Origin: Nocardioides kribbensis
Lineage (GTDB): Bacteria; Actinomycetota; Actinomycetes; Propionibacteriales; Nocardioidaceae
Direction: 5' to 3'
NCBI RefSeq assembly: GCF_015070375.1
Contig: NZ_JADCLL010000001.1
Location: 746,501 to 810,500 of the forward strand
DNA: 64,000 nucleotides
The notes beneath the pieces were generated by a model. It did not search any database. It worked only from the letters and a program-made list of their open reading frames with translations, and was not told the origin of the DNA. Every line of letters begins with the position of its first letter. The first letter of the stretch is position 1. Below, piece after piece: positions 24,860 to 34,581 of the stretch. The position numbers and the translations under genes are program-made.

Positions 24860-26080
24860 CTAACCGGCCAGGGCCGAGCGCAGCTCACCCGCGAGGTCCC
24901 CGACCTCGCCCACGACGACGTCGGCCAGGCCGAGCCAGCCGGCCAGCGCGCGCAGCTCGGCCGCGAGCTCGGCGGCGGTCTCCTCCGGGGCGCCGGGCTC
25001 GGCCCACGCCGCGGGCACCCGGAGCAGTCCCGCTCCCCCGGCTGCGCGGCGGTCGGCCTTGAGGTCGACCCGCGCGACGATCTCGTCGCCGAGCAGGAAG
25101 GGGAGCACGTAGTAGCCGTGGCGCCGCAGGTGCGCGGGCACGTAGATCTCGATGCGGTAGTGGAAGTCGAAGAGCCGCTCGGTGCGCTCGCGCTCCCACA
25201 CCAGCGGGTCGAAGGGGCTCAGCAGCGCGCGGGCCCGCACCGCACGGGGCCGCCGCGCGTCGACGTGCAGGTACGCCGGGCGCGCCCAGCCCTCCACGGC
25301 GACGGGGAGCAGCTCGCCGCTCTCGACGAGCGTCTCGACCGCGGGGCGCACCTGGTCGACGTGCATCCGGTAGTAGTCGATGAGGCAGCGCTGGGTCGCC
25401 ACGCCGTGGGAGCGCGCGGCGCGGCGCACCAGCTCGAGGTGCTGCTCGGCCACGGGCGGCGTCGGCAGCGCGAGGACCTCCGCGGGCAGCACCCGCTCCG
25501 GCAGGTCGTAGAGCACCTCGAACTGCCGCGTGCGCCCGGCGATGGCGACCTCGCCGGTGGTGAACAGGTAGTCCAGGACCCTCCGGGTCGAGGACCAGTT
25601 CCACCCCCAGTGGTCGCGGCTCTCCGGGCCGGCGTCGCCGCGCCAGCCGGCCACCTGACGGGCGGTGGCGGCGCCGTGGGCGGCCAGCCGCGCCAGCACG
25701 TCGGCCTCGAGGCCGGGGTTCTCCTCCAGCACGCTCCACTTGCCGCGCCGGGCGCGGTAGTGCGCACGACGGTGGGCCATGTGCGGCCACAGCTCGACCG
25801 GCATGAGGGCCTGCACGTGGGCCCAGTACTCCACGACCCGGCGCGGGCGCTGCTCGGAGGCACGGCGCAGCAGGTCGGTGTCGTAGGCGCCCATGCGTGA
25901 CCACAGCGGCATGTAGTGGGCGCGCTGAAGCACGTTGACCGAGTCGACCTGCAGCACGCCGGTGCGCTGCAGGGTGCGCTGGAAGGTGCGCATGGTCGGC
26001 ACGGCGGGCCGCGGGTCGAGGAAGCCCTGCGCGGCCAGCGCGATCCGGCGGGCCTGGGCCCGCGACAGCGAGTCGGTCAC
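24860..26080 (-). CDS. YcaQ-type (winged-helix, HTH_42) DNA glycosylase
   Basis: The 406-residue protein shows the HTH_42/YcaQ family pattern: N-terminal QARRIALAAQGF, the signature Gln-x-Asp in VLQVDSVNVLQRAHY (about residue 45), VEYWAHVQALMP, three winged-helix repeats in the middle, then LLSPFDPLVWER and ARVDLKADR. The family includes AlkX/AlkZ glycosylases that remove bulky or cross-linked alkylated bases, with the Gln-x-Asp pair as catalytic residues, and that pair is intact here. The expected role is repair of DNA interstrand crosslinks. It stands between secA and a response regulator on the same strand; its start (26080) lies 5 nt after the regulator stop (26086), so the two may be co-transcribed. 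Confidence 0.88.
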   Translation of the reverse strand: MTDSLSRAQARRIALAAQGFLDPRPAVPTMRTFQRTLQRTGVLQVDSVNVLQRAHYMPLWSRMGAYDTDLLRRASEQRPRRVVEYWAHVQALMPVELWPHMAHRRAHYRARRGKWSVLEENPGLEADVLARLAAHGAATARQVAGWRGDAGPESRDHWGWNWSSTRRVLDYLFTTGEVAIAGRTRQFEVLYDLPERVLPAEVLALPTPPVAEQHLELVRRAARSHGVATQRCLIDYYRMHVDQVRPAVETLVESGELLPVAVEGWARPAYLHVDARRPRAVRARALLSPFDPLVWERERTERLFDFHYRIEIYVPAHLRRHGYYVLPFLLGDEIVARVDLKADRRAAGGAGLLRVPAAWAEPGAPEETAAELAAELRALAGWLGLADVVVGEVGDLAGELRSALAG

Positions 26081-26085
26081 GGGCC

Positions 26086-26766
26086 TCAGGGCAGGTCGAG
26101 GAGCTTCTCGCGCACGGCGTACATGACCGCCTCCATGCGCGAGTGCAGCTGGAGCTTCTCCAAGATGTTGCGCACGTGGTTCTTCACGGTGTTCTCGGAG
26201 ATGAACAGGTTGCGGGCGATCTCGCGGTTGTTCATGCCCTTGGCCACGAGCCGGAGCACCTCGAGCTCGCGCTCGGTCAGGCGCAGGCCCGGCACGTGCT
26301 CGCGCTCGGGGCGCGACATCTGCTTGAACTCGTCGATGAGCTTGACCGCCATCGACGGGGAGATGAGGGACTGGCCGTCGGCCACGACCCGGACGGCCTG
26401 GGCGACCTCCTCGATGGAGGAGTCCTTGAGCAGGTAGCCCGAGGCGCCGCTCTTGACCGCCTCGTAGAGGTCGGCCTCCTCGTCGGAGACCGTGAGCATG
26501 ATGATCTTGGCCGACGGCACGGCCTCCTTGATGGCCAGGCAGGCCTCGATGCCCGAGCGCTTGGGCATCCTCACGTCGAGCAGCACGACGTCGGGCGCGA
26601 CGGTCGAGGCGACCGTGGTGCCCTCGACGCCGTCGCCGGCCTCGCCGACCACCTCGATGCCGTCCTCGATCGCGAGGAGCATGGTCAGGCCCCGGCGGAA
26701 GAGCTCCTGGTCGTCGACGACGATGACCCGGACGTCCTCACGGGGGGCTGGGGTGGGGTCTGGCAC
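26086..26766 (-). CDS. NarL/LuxR-family response regulator
   Basis: The 226-residue protein has a receiver domain (about 12-130) with acidic VVDDQ, phospho-acceptor Asp in VLLDVRMP, Thr in MLTVSDEE and Lys in YLLKDSS, and a C-terminal LuxR helix-turn-helix (LTERELEVLRLVAKGMNNRE, then ISENTVKNHVRNIL). It should bind DNA as a dimer when phosphorylated. No histidine kinase gene lies beside it, so it is an orphan here. The GTG at 26766 is chosen because CATGAT lies exactly 6 nt upstream, giving a leaderless mRNA; no ribosome binding site is present. Confidence 0.9.
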   Translation of the reverse strand: MPDPTPAPREDVRVIVVDDQELFRRGLTMLLAIEDGIEVVGEAGDGVEGTTVASTVAPDVVLLDVRMPKRSGIEACLAIKEAVPSAKIIMLTVSDEEADLYEAVKSGASGYLLKDSSIEEVAQAVRVVADGQSLISPSMAVKLIDEFKQMSRPEREHVPGLRLTERELEVLRLVAKGMNNREIARNLFISENTVKNHVRNILEKLQLHSRMEAVMYAVREKLLDLP

Positions 26767-26772
26767 GAGCGC

Positions 26773-26778
26773 ATCATG
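26773..26778 (-). promoter_or_regulatory. -10 hexamer CATGAT, leaderless response-regulator start
   Basis: CATGAT on the minus strand, then GCGCTC, then the GTG at 26766. It begins 4 nt from the hpf terminator hairpin. Confidence 0.45.
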
Positions 26779-26782
26779 GCAC

Positions 26783-26808
26783 GTCCGGGCCCCTCGCGGG
26801 GCCCGGAC
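26783..26808 (-). terminator. 11-bp GC hairpin after hpf
   Basis: 26783-26793 pairs perfectly with 26798-26808 around the loop TCGC, 35 nt after the hpf stop at 26844. Confidence 0.7.
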
Positions 26809-26843
26809 GGACCAGGTAGTCGGGTGCTCGGGGCGGGCGGACC

Positions 26844-27476
26844 TCAGTCCTGGCCGAGGTCCTTCCCGAGATCGAGGGAGATGACGCCGTAGTCGTAGCC
26901 GCGACGGCGGTAGACGACCGCGGGCCGCTCGCTGTCCTTGTCGACGTAGAGGTAGAAGTCGTGCCCCACGAGCTCCATCTCGTAGAGCGCCTGGTCGAGG
27001 GTCATCGGGCTGGCCGGGTGGGTCTTCTCGCGCACGACGAGCGGTCCGTCGCCGGTGACGGTGATCGGGCCGACCTGCCGCTTCTGCACGGCCTCGTCGT
27101 CGGGGGCGAGGGTCTCGGGCTCGGTGACGTCGGCGAGGGCCTGGCCCACCGAGACCGGGGTGCGGCGGCCGCGGTGCACCCGGCGCCGGTCGGCGGCGCG
27201 GCGCATCTGGGCGGCCATCTTGTCGAGGGCGAGGTCGAGGGCACCCATCTTGTCGTCGGCCGCGGCCTCGGCGCGGATGACGGGGCCCTTGGAGAAGGCG
27301 GTGAGCTCGACGTGGACGGCCCGGTCGTGCTGCCGGGGGTTGGGCTCGCAGTCCACCTCCACGTGGACCCGCATGATCCGGTGGTCGTGCTTCTCGAGCC
27401 GGGCGAGCTTCTCGGAGACGTGACTCCGGAAACCCTCCTTGATCTCGCAGTGACGTCCGGTGACCACAACTTCCAT
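26844..27476 (-). CDS. hpf: Ribosome hibernation-promoting factor, long form
   Basis: The 210-residue protein has an N-terminal RaiA/HPF domain (about 1-105: MEVVVTGRHCEIKEGFRSHV, KLARLEKHDHRI, LDKMAAQMRRAADRRR), a linker, and the C-terminal dimerisation domain typical of the long form (about 155-210: PMTLDQALYEMELVGHDFYL, VVYRRRGYDYGVISL). It binds the 30S subunit and pairs ribosomes into inactive 100S dimers in starvation or hypoxia. The ATG at 27476 is preceded by AAGGAGG 5 nt upstream, one of the strongest ribosome binding sites in the window. A 428-nt non-coding stretch precedes it, unusual in this compact region, and a strong hairpin follows. Confidence 0.95.
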   Translation of the reverse strand: MEVVVTGRHCEIKEGFRSHVSEKLARLEKHDHRIMRVHVEVDCEPNPRQHDRAVHVELTAFSKGPVIRAEAAADDKMGALDLALDKMAAQMRRAADRRRVHRGRRTPVSVGQALADVTEPETLAPDDEAVQKRQVGPITVTGDGPLVVREKTHPASPMTLDQALYEMELVGHDFYLYVDKDSERPAVVYRRRGYDYGVISLDLGKDLGQD

Positions 27477-27904
27477 GTGAACCTCCTTGTGCGCGCCCGG
27501 GGGCGCGCCGTTGGTGTTGCTCAGCTCCTGGGCACGCCCTCCTGGGGGCAGGCGGACGCCCGGGGCCCGCGGGCCCCGGTGCGCGAGACGGGCTCTCGCC
27601 CCAGGGATGGAGTCCGCCCGGCCGACCTGGTCTTCGACCCCACACTCGCCTGCTGAGGCTTCCGCAGCTTCTCTGCCACTACCGGCCTTCTCCCGCCGAC
27701 GGCCGCATCTGACGGCCGGGACGAGGCAGGACTTACGACTAAGCCGCACCGTGCTCGTCGCCGCGCCGGAGGCGGACCCCCGGACGACGACTTACGTGGA
27801 CCGTTTCGCCTGCGACTGGCATCGGCTTGCCGCTGACGCGTCCGGGCTGACCGGAGCGTCCTTGCGACGCAACCACGGACCCGGGCGGACTCCATGACGA
27901 GACA
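27477..27904. other. 428-nt non-coding region upstream of hpf
   Basis: No convincing gene lies here; a 124-codon frame on the minus strand has random-looking Arg/Ser/Pro composition and no ribosome binding site. The stretch contains two ACTTACG-containing motifs (about 27731 and 27791), several GC hairpins near hpf, and a 15-bp inverted repeat at its two sides. It most likely holds the hpf promoter and a long leader. Confidence 0.6.
27607..27895. repeat. Perfect 15-bp inverted repeat pair in the hpf leader
   Basis: ATGGAGTCCGCCCGG at 27607-27621 is the exact reverse complement of 27881-27895. The arms are 259 nt apart and the identity stops sharply at both ends. Confidence 0.8.
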
Positions 27905-28696
27905 CTAGGGGAGGCCGGGACCCGACGAAAGGGACGATCGGTCGAGTTCAGCAAACTCTTCGGATCGGCCCCGAGGAGCCGGAGCCCGGCGGCGGGTCGC
28001 GGCGACGGTCGCCACCGCAGCCACGCCGAGGCCGACGGCCTCCAGCGCCCGCTGCGCCTCCCGCGCGGTGACGCCCGTGGTGAGCACGTCGTCGCACAGC
28101 ACGACGCACACCCGGCGCGCCCCCACGCGTACGCCGAGGCGGCGCAGCCCCGGCGTGGGGCAGGTCAGCGACCCGGCGAGGTTGGCCGCCCGCTCGGCGG
28201 CCCCGAGGCCGGCCTGGTCGACCAGGCCGGGGCGCGTGCGCAGCAGGGGCGCCACCTCGATCCGCGCTCCCCCGCCGCGCAGGGCGGCCGCGGCCACGCG
28301 CACCATGGCCAGCGTGGGGTCGTGCCCGCGGGCCCGCACGCTGGCGGGGCGCGAGGGCACCGGCACGAGCACGACCACCGCGCCCGCAGCGCCGGACACC
28401 CCGGGACCGGACCGCAGGGAGGCGGCCGCGGACCGCGCGAGCAGCCGCCCCAGCGGGACGCGCAGCGAGAGCAGCCCGCGCTCCTTGTGCCCGAGCACCA
28501 GCTCGCGCAGCAGGTCGGCGTAGGCGCCGCACGCCCAGGGGGTCACCAGCCCGGGCGGCACCGGGTCGGGCCAGGTCACCGCGGCCGCGGTGGGCAGGGT
28601 CGCGCCGCAGGGCGCGCACAGCAGCCGCCCCGGGCGCGCGCAGCCCACGCAGCTGCTGCCCAGCAGCAGGTCGGTGACGGCGTCGCGCAGCAGCAC
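27905..28696 (-). CDS. comF: ComF-family phosphoribosyltransferase-like protein
   Basis: The 263-residue protein has an N-terminal cysteine cluster (SCVGCARPG and LLCAPCG, probable zinc site), a middle region with GHKERG and VPVPSRPASVRARGHD, and the PRPP-binding motif VVLCDDVLTTGVTAREA at about 198-214. This is the ComF family; in competent bacteria ComF works with the DNA-uptake machine, but most actinobacterial members have no tested role. It starts with GTG at 28696 (a weak TGCGAT box 6 nt upstream) and is followed by the long hpf leader. Order lpqB-comF-hpf-secA matches Rv3244c-Rv3240c of M. tuberculosis. Confidence 0.88.
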   Translation of the reverse strand: MLLRDAVTDLLLGSSCVGCARPGRLLCAPCGATLPTAAAVTWPDPVPPGLVTPWACGAYADLLRELVLGHKERGLLSLRVPLGRLLARSAAASLRSGPGVSGAAGAVVVLVPVPSRPASVRARGHDPTLAMVRVAAAALRGGGARIEVAPLLRTRPGLVDQAGLGAAERAANLAGSLTCPTPGLRRLGVRVGARRVCVVLCDDVLTTGVTAREAQRALEAVGLGVAAVATVAATRRRAPAPRGRSEEFAELDRSSLSSGPGLP

Positions 28697-28775
28697 CCCA
28701 CGATCGCACCAGCCACGAGGGCGGCGGGCAAGCGCGGCAGGGCCGGCCTGTGGAGGACCCGCGGGTCGCGCCGCG

Positions 28776-30596
28776 CTAGCCGACGTAGGCCAGCGAGCCG
28801 ACCCCGTCGGCCAGCGGGCGGGCCGCGGTCGGCAGGCCGGTGAGGTCGACCAGCCCGTCGGGGGTGAGGGCGTAGAGGACCTCCCCGGTCACCGGCGACC
28901 CGGCCAGCCCCGACGCGCGTCCGAGGGTCACCGACAGCCCCTCGGGCCCCGGGGGCGACCCGTCGACGCCGACGGCCCCGACGCGGGTGGTCTCCGGGCC
29001 CAGCCGCTGCATCACCGCCAGGCTGGTCGGGCTGCGCCAGGCGACGTCGACGATGCGGCCCCGGCTGCCCTCGTCGGGACGCAGCTGGACCGGTCGGGTC
29101 ACCCGCAGCACCTGGCCGCGGTCGTCGTAGCGCACCCGCGAGACCAGCAGCCGGTCGCGCTGCGGACCGCGCACCACCGCCACGACCCGGCTGGCGTCGC
29201 GCGAGACGAGGAAGCGGCGTACGTCGGAGCCGCTCACGCCCGGCACGGTGACGCTGCGGCGGCGCTCGCCCACGAGCACGGAGACGTCGGCGCCGTCGGG
29301 GCCGCGGTCGACCAGCCAGAGCCGGTCGCTGTGGTCCCAGGCGGGGGTGAGCAGGTCGGTGGCGCCCGGGACGACGCGCACCACCTTGCCCGAGCCGCGC
29401 ACCGGCGCGGTGACCAGCGAGGTGCCGCCGTCGACGACGCCGGCCACCGTGGTCGCGGTGAGGTTGACCGCCACGCTCGACACGCCCACGGCCCGCGAGC
29501 CCAGCGGGCCGTCGACCGGCGCGAGCGTGTCGGGGCCGCCGGAGACGAGCAGGCCGTCGCGCAGGCCGTAGAGCAGCGAGCTGGACTGGAAGCCGACCGG
29601 GGAGTAGAGCGCCCCCTCGGTGACGCTGAAGCGGCCGTCGCCGCCGGGCAGCCGCACGGGCTGGCCGTTGACGCTGAGCTGCACCGCCTCGATGCGGGGG
29701 TCCTGGCGCAGGGTCCAGGCCAGCTGGGCCAGCAGCAGCTCGGTCTCGCGCTCGGAGGTCGGCGGGGTCGCGGGACCGGTGAGCGACACCTGCGCCACGC
29801 CGTCCTCGGAGACCGGCACCGACAGGTCGACCTCCAGGCCCGGGGGCAGGAAGGTGCTGCTCACCCCCGACGCGCCGCGGCCGGGGCCCTCGACCAGGCC
29901 CTCGACCAGGGAGCTGGCGAAGGTGTCGTCGACGGGGGCGTAGACGGGCTCGGGCACCAGGATCTCCGCCAGCGGGTCGACGAAATAGAGCGAGACCTGC
30001 CGGAAGCGCTGGTCGAACCAGCTGTCGGGCACCACGAGCGCGTCGGGCGGGTCGCTGATGCGCAGGTCGCCGTCCTCGACGCGCACGGTGAAGGCCAGCT
30101 GGGAGCGCGCGGCCGAGAGCCGGCCCTGCCAGGCGCCGCGGGCGTCGAGCTCGGCGGCGCCGGTGAGCGCGACCACGACGCGGGTGCTGCCCTGGGGCAG
30201 CTGGCGGTCGTCGTAGGTGATGGTCGCCTGCTGGGGGTTCCAGGCCGCGGCGGCCTCGCGGGTGAGGTACTCCGAGGCCGTGGCGGTGTCGATGGGGCTG
30301 GCCTGCATGGCCGCGAGGAAGCCCTCCACCACCTCGGCCGCCGACATGCCCGGCTGCGGGGCGGGCGGGTCGATCGCCGGGGCGGCGCCCTCGTCGGAGG
30401 TGCTCGACCCCGTGCCGGCCTCGACGACCGGGCCCTCGTCGGGCAGCCCGACGCAGGCGGTGGCCAGCGGCCCGACGAGCAGCAGCGCGAGCACGGCGAG
30501 GAGCGCGCGCGCCCGGCTGGTCACCGGGCGGGTCACCGGGCGGGTCACTGGGCGGGTCACTGGGCGGGTCACTGGGCGGGTCACTGGGCGGATCAC
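28776..30596 (-). CDS. lpqB: Lipoprotein LpqB of the MtrAB system
   Basis: The 606-residue protein has an unusual N-terminus of one Met-Ile-Arg-Pro and five Val-Thr-Arg-Pro units, then a signal peptide with lipobox LATAC at about residue 48, an N-terminal GerMN-like domain (about 170-330) and a C-terminal beta-propeller. LpqB is the third member of the mtrA-mtrB-lpqB operon; in mycobacteria it binds the outer part of MtrB and modulates its signalling. The GTG at 30596 overlaps the mtrB stop by 4 nt (GTGA). Every repeat unit contains an in-frame GTG, so the true start may be any of seven; the last (Val-Thr-Ser-Arg) is the one closest to a normal signal-peptide length. Confidence 0.92.
   Translation of the reverse strand: MIRPVTRPVTRPVTRPVTRPVTRPVTSRARALLAVLALLLVGPLATACVGLPDEGPVVEAGTGSSTSDEGAAPAIDPPAPQPGMSAAEVVEGFLAAMQASPIDTATASEYLTREAAAAWNPQQATITYDDRQLPQGSTRVVVALTGAAELDARGAWQGRLSAARSQLAFTVRVEDGDLRISDPPDALVVPDSWFDQRFRQVSLYFVDPLAEILVPEPVYAPVDDTFASSLVEGLVEGPGRGASGVSSTFLPPGLEVDLSVPVSEDGVAQVSLTGPATPPTSERETELLLAQLAWTLRQDPRIEAVQLSVNGQPVRLPGGDGRFSVTEGALYSPVGFQSSSLLYGLRDGLLVSGGPDTLAPVDGPLGSRAVGVSSVAVNLTATTVAGVVDGGTSLVTAPVRGSGKVVRVVPGATDLLTPAWDHSDRLWLVDRGPDGADVSVLVGERRRSVTVPGVSGSDVRRFLVSRDASRVVAVVRGPQRDRLLVSRVRYDDRGQVLRVTRPVQLRPDEGSRGRIVDVAWRSPTSLAVMQRLGPETTRVGAVGVDGSPPGPEGLSVTLGRASGLAGSPVTGEVLYALTPDGLVDLTGLPTAARPLADGVGSLAYVG
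30519..30596. repeat. Six 12-bp tandem repeats at the lpqB start
   Basis: Six copies of GTGACCCGCCCR (minus strand; units 30579-30590, 30567-30578, 30555-30566, 30543-30554, 30531-30542, 30519-30530) plus a partial first unit at 30591-30596. The four units nearest the start are identical; the last two share one base change. The unit length keeps the reading frame. Confidence 0.9.
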
Positions 30597-32230
30597 ACCG
30601 TCTCCACGGCGTCGTCGGGGATGAGCACGATGGGGCTGCGGCGCAGGGACGCGCCGGCGTGGCGGGGCAGGGTGAGGCGGAAGTGCGCCCCCTCCCCCGG
30701 GCGGCCCCAGGCCTGGAGCCAGCCGCCGTGCAGGTGGGTGTCCTCCAGCGAGATCGACAGCCCCAGGCCGGTGCCGCCGCTGGTGCGGGCGCGGGCGGGG
30801 TCGGCGCGCCAGAAGCGGTTGAAGACCATGGCCGACTCCCCCGGCGCCAGGCCCACGCCGTGGTCGCGCACCGCGACGGCGGCGGCGTGGTCGTCGGCGG
30901 CGACGCGCACGACCACCTCGACCGGCCCGCCCGGGTGGCGCGCGCCGGCGTGGTCGATGGCGTTGGTGACCAGGTTGCGGACGATGCGCTCGACCCGGCG
31001 TACGTCGGCCTCGGCGAGGCAGGGGTGGTCGGGGGCCTCGACGAGCAGCACGACGTCGCGCTGGGCGGCGAGGGGGCGGGTGGCCTCCACCACGCGGTGG
31101 GCGACGTCGACGAGGTTGACGTCGTCGAGGTCGAGCACCGCCGCGCCGGCGTCGAAGCGGCTGATCTCGAGCAGGTCGACCAGGAGGGTCTCGAAGCGGT
31201 CGAGCTCGGTCTGCAGCAGCTCGGCGGCGCGACCGGTGACGGGGTCGAAGTCCTCGCGGGCGTCGTGGAGCACGTCGCCGGCCATGCGCACCGTGGTGAG
31301 CGGCGTGCGCAGCTCGTGGGAGACGTCGGAGACGAAGCGGCGCTGCACGCGGCTGAGCTCCTCGAGCTGGCGGATCTGGCGCTGCAGGTTGGAGGCCATC
31401 TGGTTGAACGACGTGGCCAGCCGCGCCAGGTCGTCCTCGCCGGTGACGCGCAGGCGCTCCTGGAGGCGACCCGCGGCGAGCCGCTCGGCCACGCGCCGTG
31501 CGAGCCGGATCGGGGTGACGACCTGCCGGGTCACCAGCCAGGTGACGCCGGCGACCAGCACCAGCAGCAGCGCGCCCGCGGTGAGCAGGGCGCGGGTGAC
31601 CAGCGCCAGGGTGTCCTCCTCCTCGCTGAGCGGGAAGAGGAAGTAGAGGGTGTAGGTCTCACCGTCGGCCGGCAGCCGCACCTGCGAGCCCACCACGACC
31701 CCCGGCTCGCTCGAGACCGCCTCGCCGCGCTCGTCGAGGCGGGTGAGCTCGGTGTAGGTCCACGCGATGCTGGAGGAGGTCGCGAAGTGCCGCACCAGGG
31801 AGTCGGGCACGCTGTCGCGGTCGAGCCAGGGGGTGTACGTCGCGCCCGCGCCCGTCGGGTCGGCGCCGACCGGACCCGCCAGCACCACCGCGAAACCGCG
31901 GGTCTCGCCGCGCGAGATGATCGGCTGCACCAGGTCGCGCTGCTGGCCGACGGCGTCGAGGTTGAGGTTGATCGCGGCCTGCAGCCGCTCGTCGGCCTCG
32001 CCGGTCTCGCTGCCGACCTCGGCGAGCACGGCGTCGACACGGTTCTCCAGCAGCCCGTCGCGGGTCTGCTGGAGCAGGAACCAGCCGACCACGCCGACCA
32101 CGGCGGCCGAGAGCAGGACCGTGCTGACCACCACGCGGGCCTGGATGGAGCGGCGCCAGAAGGTGAGCGCGTGGCGCAGCCCGACCGGCAGGCGGGAGGC
32201 CGCCGGCAGGCGGGCCCAGGAGGAGGCCAC
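30593..32230 (-). CDS. mtrB: Sensor histidine kinase MtrB
   Basis: About 545 residues. Two membrane segments (STVLLSAAVVGVVGWFLL near 35 and ALLTAGALLLVLVAGVTWLV near 225) flank an extracytoplasmic sensor region of about 170 residues. Then come HAMP (VVTPIRLARRVAERLAAGRL), the HisKA box SDVSHELRTPLTTVR with the phospho-His, and the ATPase boxes NLVTNAIDHAG, VRDHGVGL and GGTGLGLSI. It phosphorylates MtrA and controls cell-wall hydrolysis and division. GTG 32230 is chosen because it lies 7 nt after the mtrA stop; a GTG at 32266 would overlap mtrA by 29 nt and is possible. The gene is last but one in mtrA-mtrB-lpqB. Confidence 0.94.
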   Translation of the reverse strand: MASSWARLPAASRLPVGLRHALTFWRRSIQARVVVSTVLLSAAVVGVVGWFLLQQTRDGLLENRVDAVLAEVGSETGEADERLQAAINLNLDAVGQQRDLVQPIISRGETRGFAVVLAGPVGADPTGAGATYTPWLDRDSVPDSLVRHFATSSSIAWTYTELTRLDERGEAVSSEPGVVVGSQVRLPADGETYTLYFLFPLSEEEDTLALVTRALLTAGALLLVLVAGVTWLVTRQVVTPIRLARRVAERLAAGRLQERLRVTGEDDLARLATSFNQMASNLQRQIRQLEELSRVQRRFVSDVSHELRTPLTTVRMAGDVLHDAREDFDPVTGRAAELLQTELDRFETLLVDLLEISRFDAGAAVLDLDDVNLVDVAHRVVEATRPLAAQRDVVLLVEAPDHPCLAEADVRRVERIVRNLVTNAIDHAGARHPGGPVEVVVRVAADDHAAAVAVRDHGVGLAPGESAMVFNRFWRADPARARTSGGTGLGLSISLEDTHLHGGWLQAWGRPGEGAHFRLTLPRHAGASLRRSPIVLIPDDAVETV

Positions 32231-32237
32231 GTCGGCC

Positions 32238-32951
<714 letters not shown>

Positions 32952-33015
32952 GGCTCCATCCTGCACCCTGACGGGCGCGGGCGGGCCGGCGTGGTGCCGG
33001 CCCGCCCGCTCCTGC

Positions 33016-34476
<1,461 letters not shown>

Positions 34477-34558
34477 CGGTGTGTCTCCTCAGGAGGGGTG
34501 GAGCCAGGTCTGCGTCGCGCATCTGCGCATCGTCGGGATCTCCCACGCGGACCCTGCC

Positions 34559-34564
34559 AGGGTA
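34559..34564 (-). promoter_or_regulatory. -10 hexamer TACCCT upstream of ahcY
   Basis: TACCCT on the minus strand predicts a start site near 34552 and a leader of about 75 nt before the ahcY ATG. Confidence 0.4.
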
Positions 34565-34581
34565 GGCGGGGCCGAGAAGTT

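Noticed and set aside
27521..27895. 124-codon minus-strand frame in the hpf leader
   Set aside because: Arg/Ser/Pro-rich random composition, no ribosome binding site, no motif.
28590..31646. 1018-codon plus-strand frame opposite lpqB and mtrB
   Set aside because: Antisense shadow of two certain genes; no recognisable domain and no ribosome binding site.
34477..34581. SAH riboswitch upstream of ahcY
   Set aside because: The conserved core of the known SAH riboswitch, as I remember it, is not present. Only simple repeats and a short hairpin are visible, so it was kept as a finding and not as a riboswitch call.
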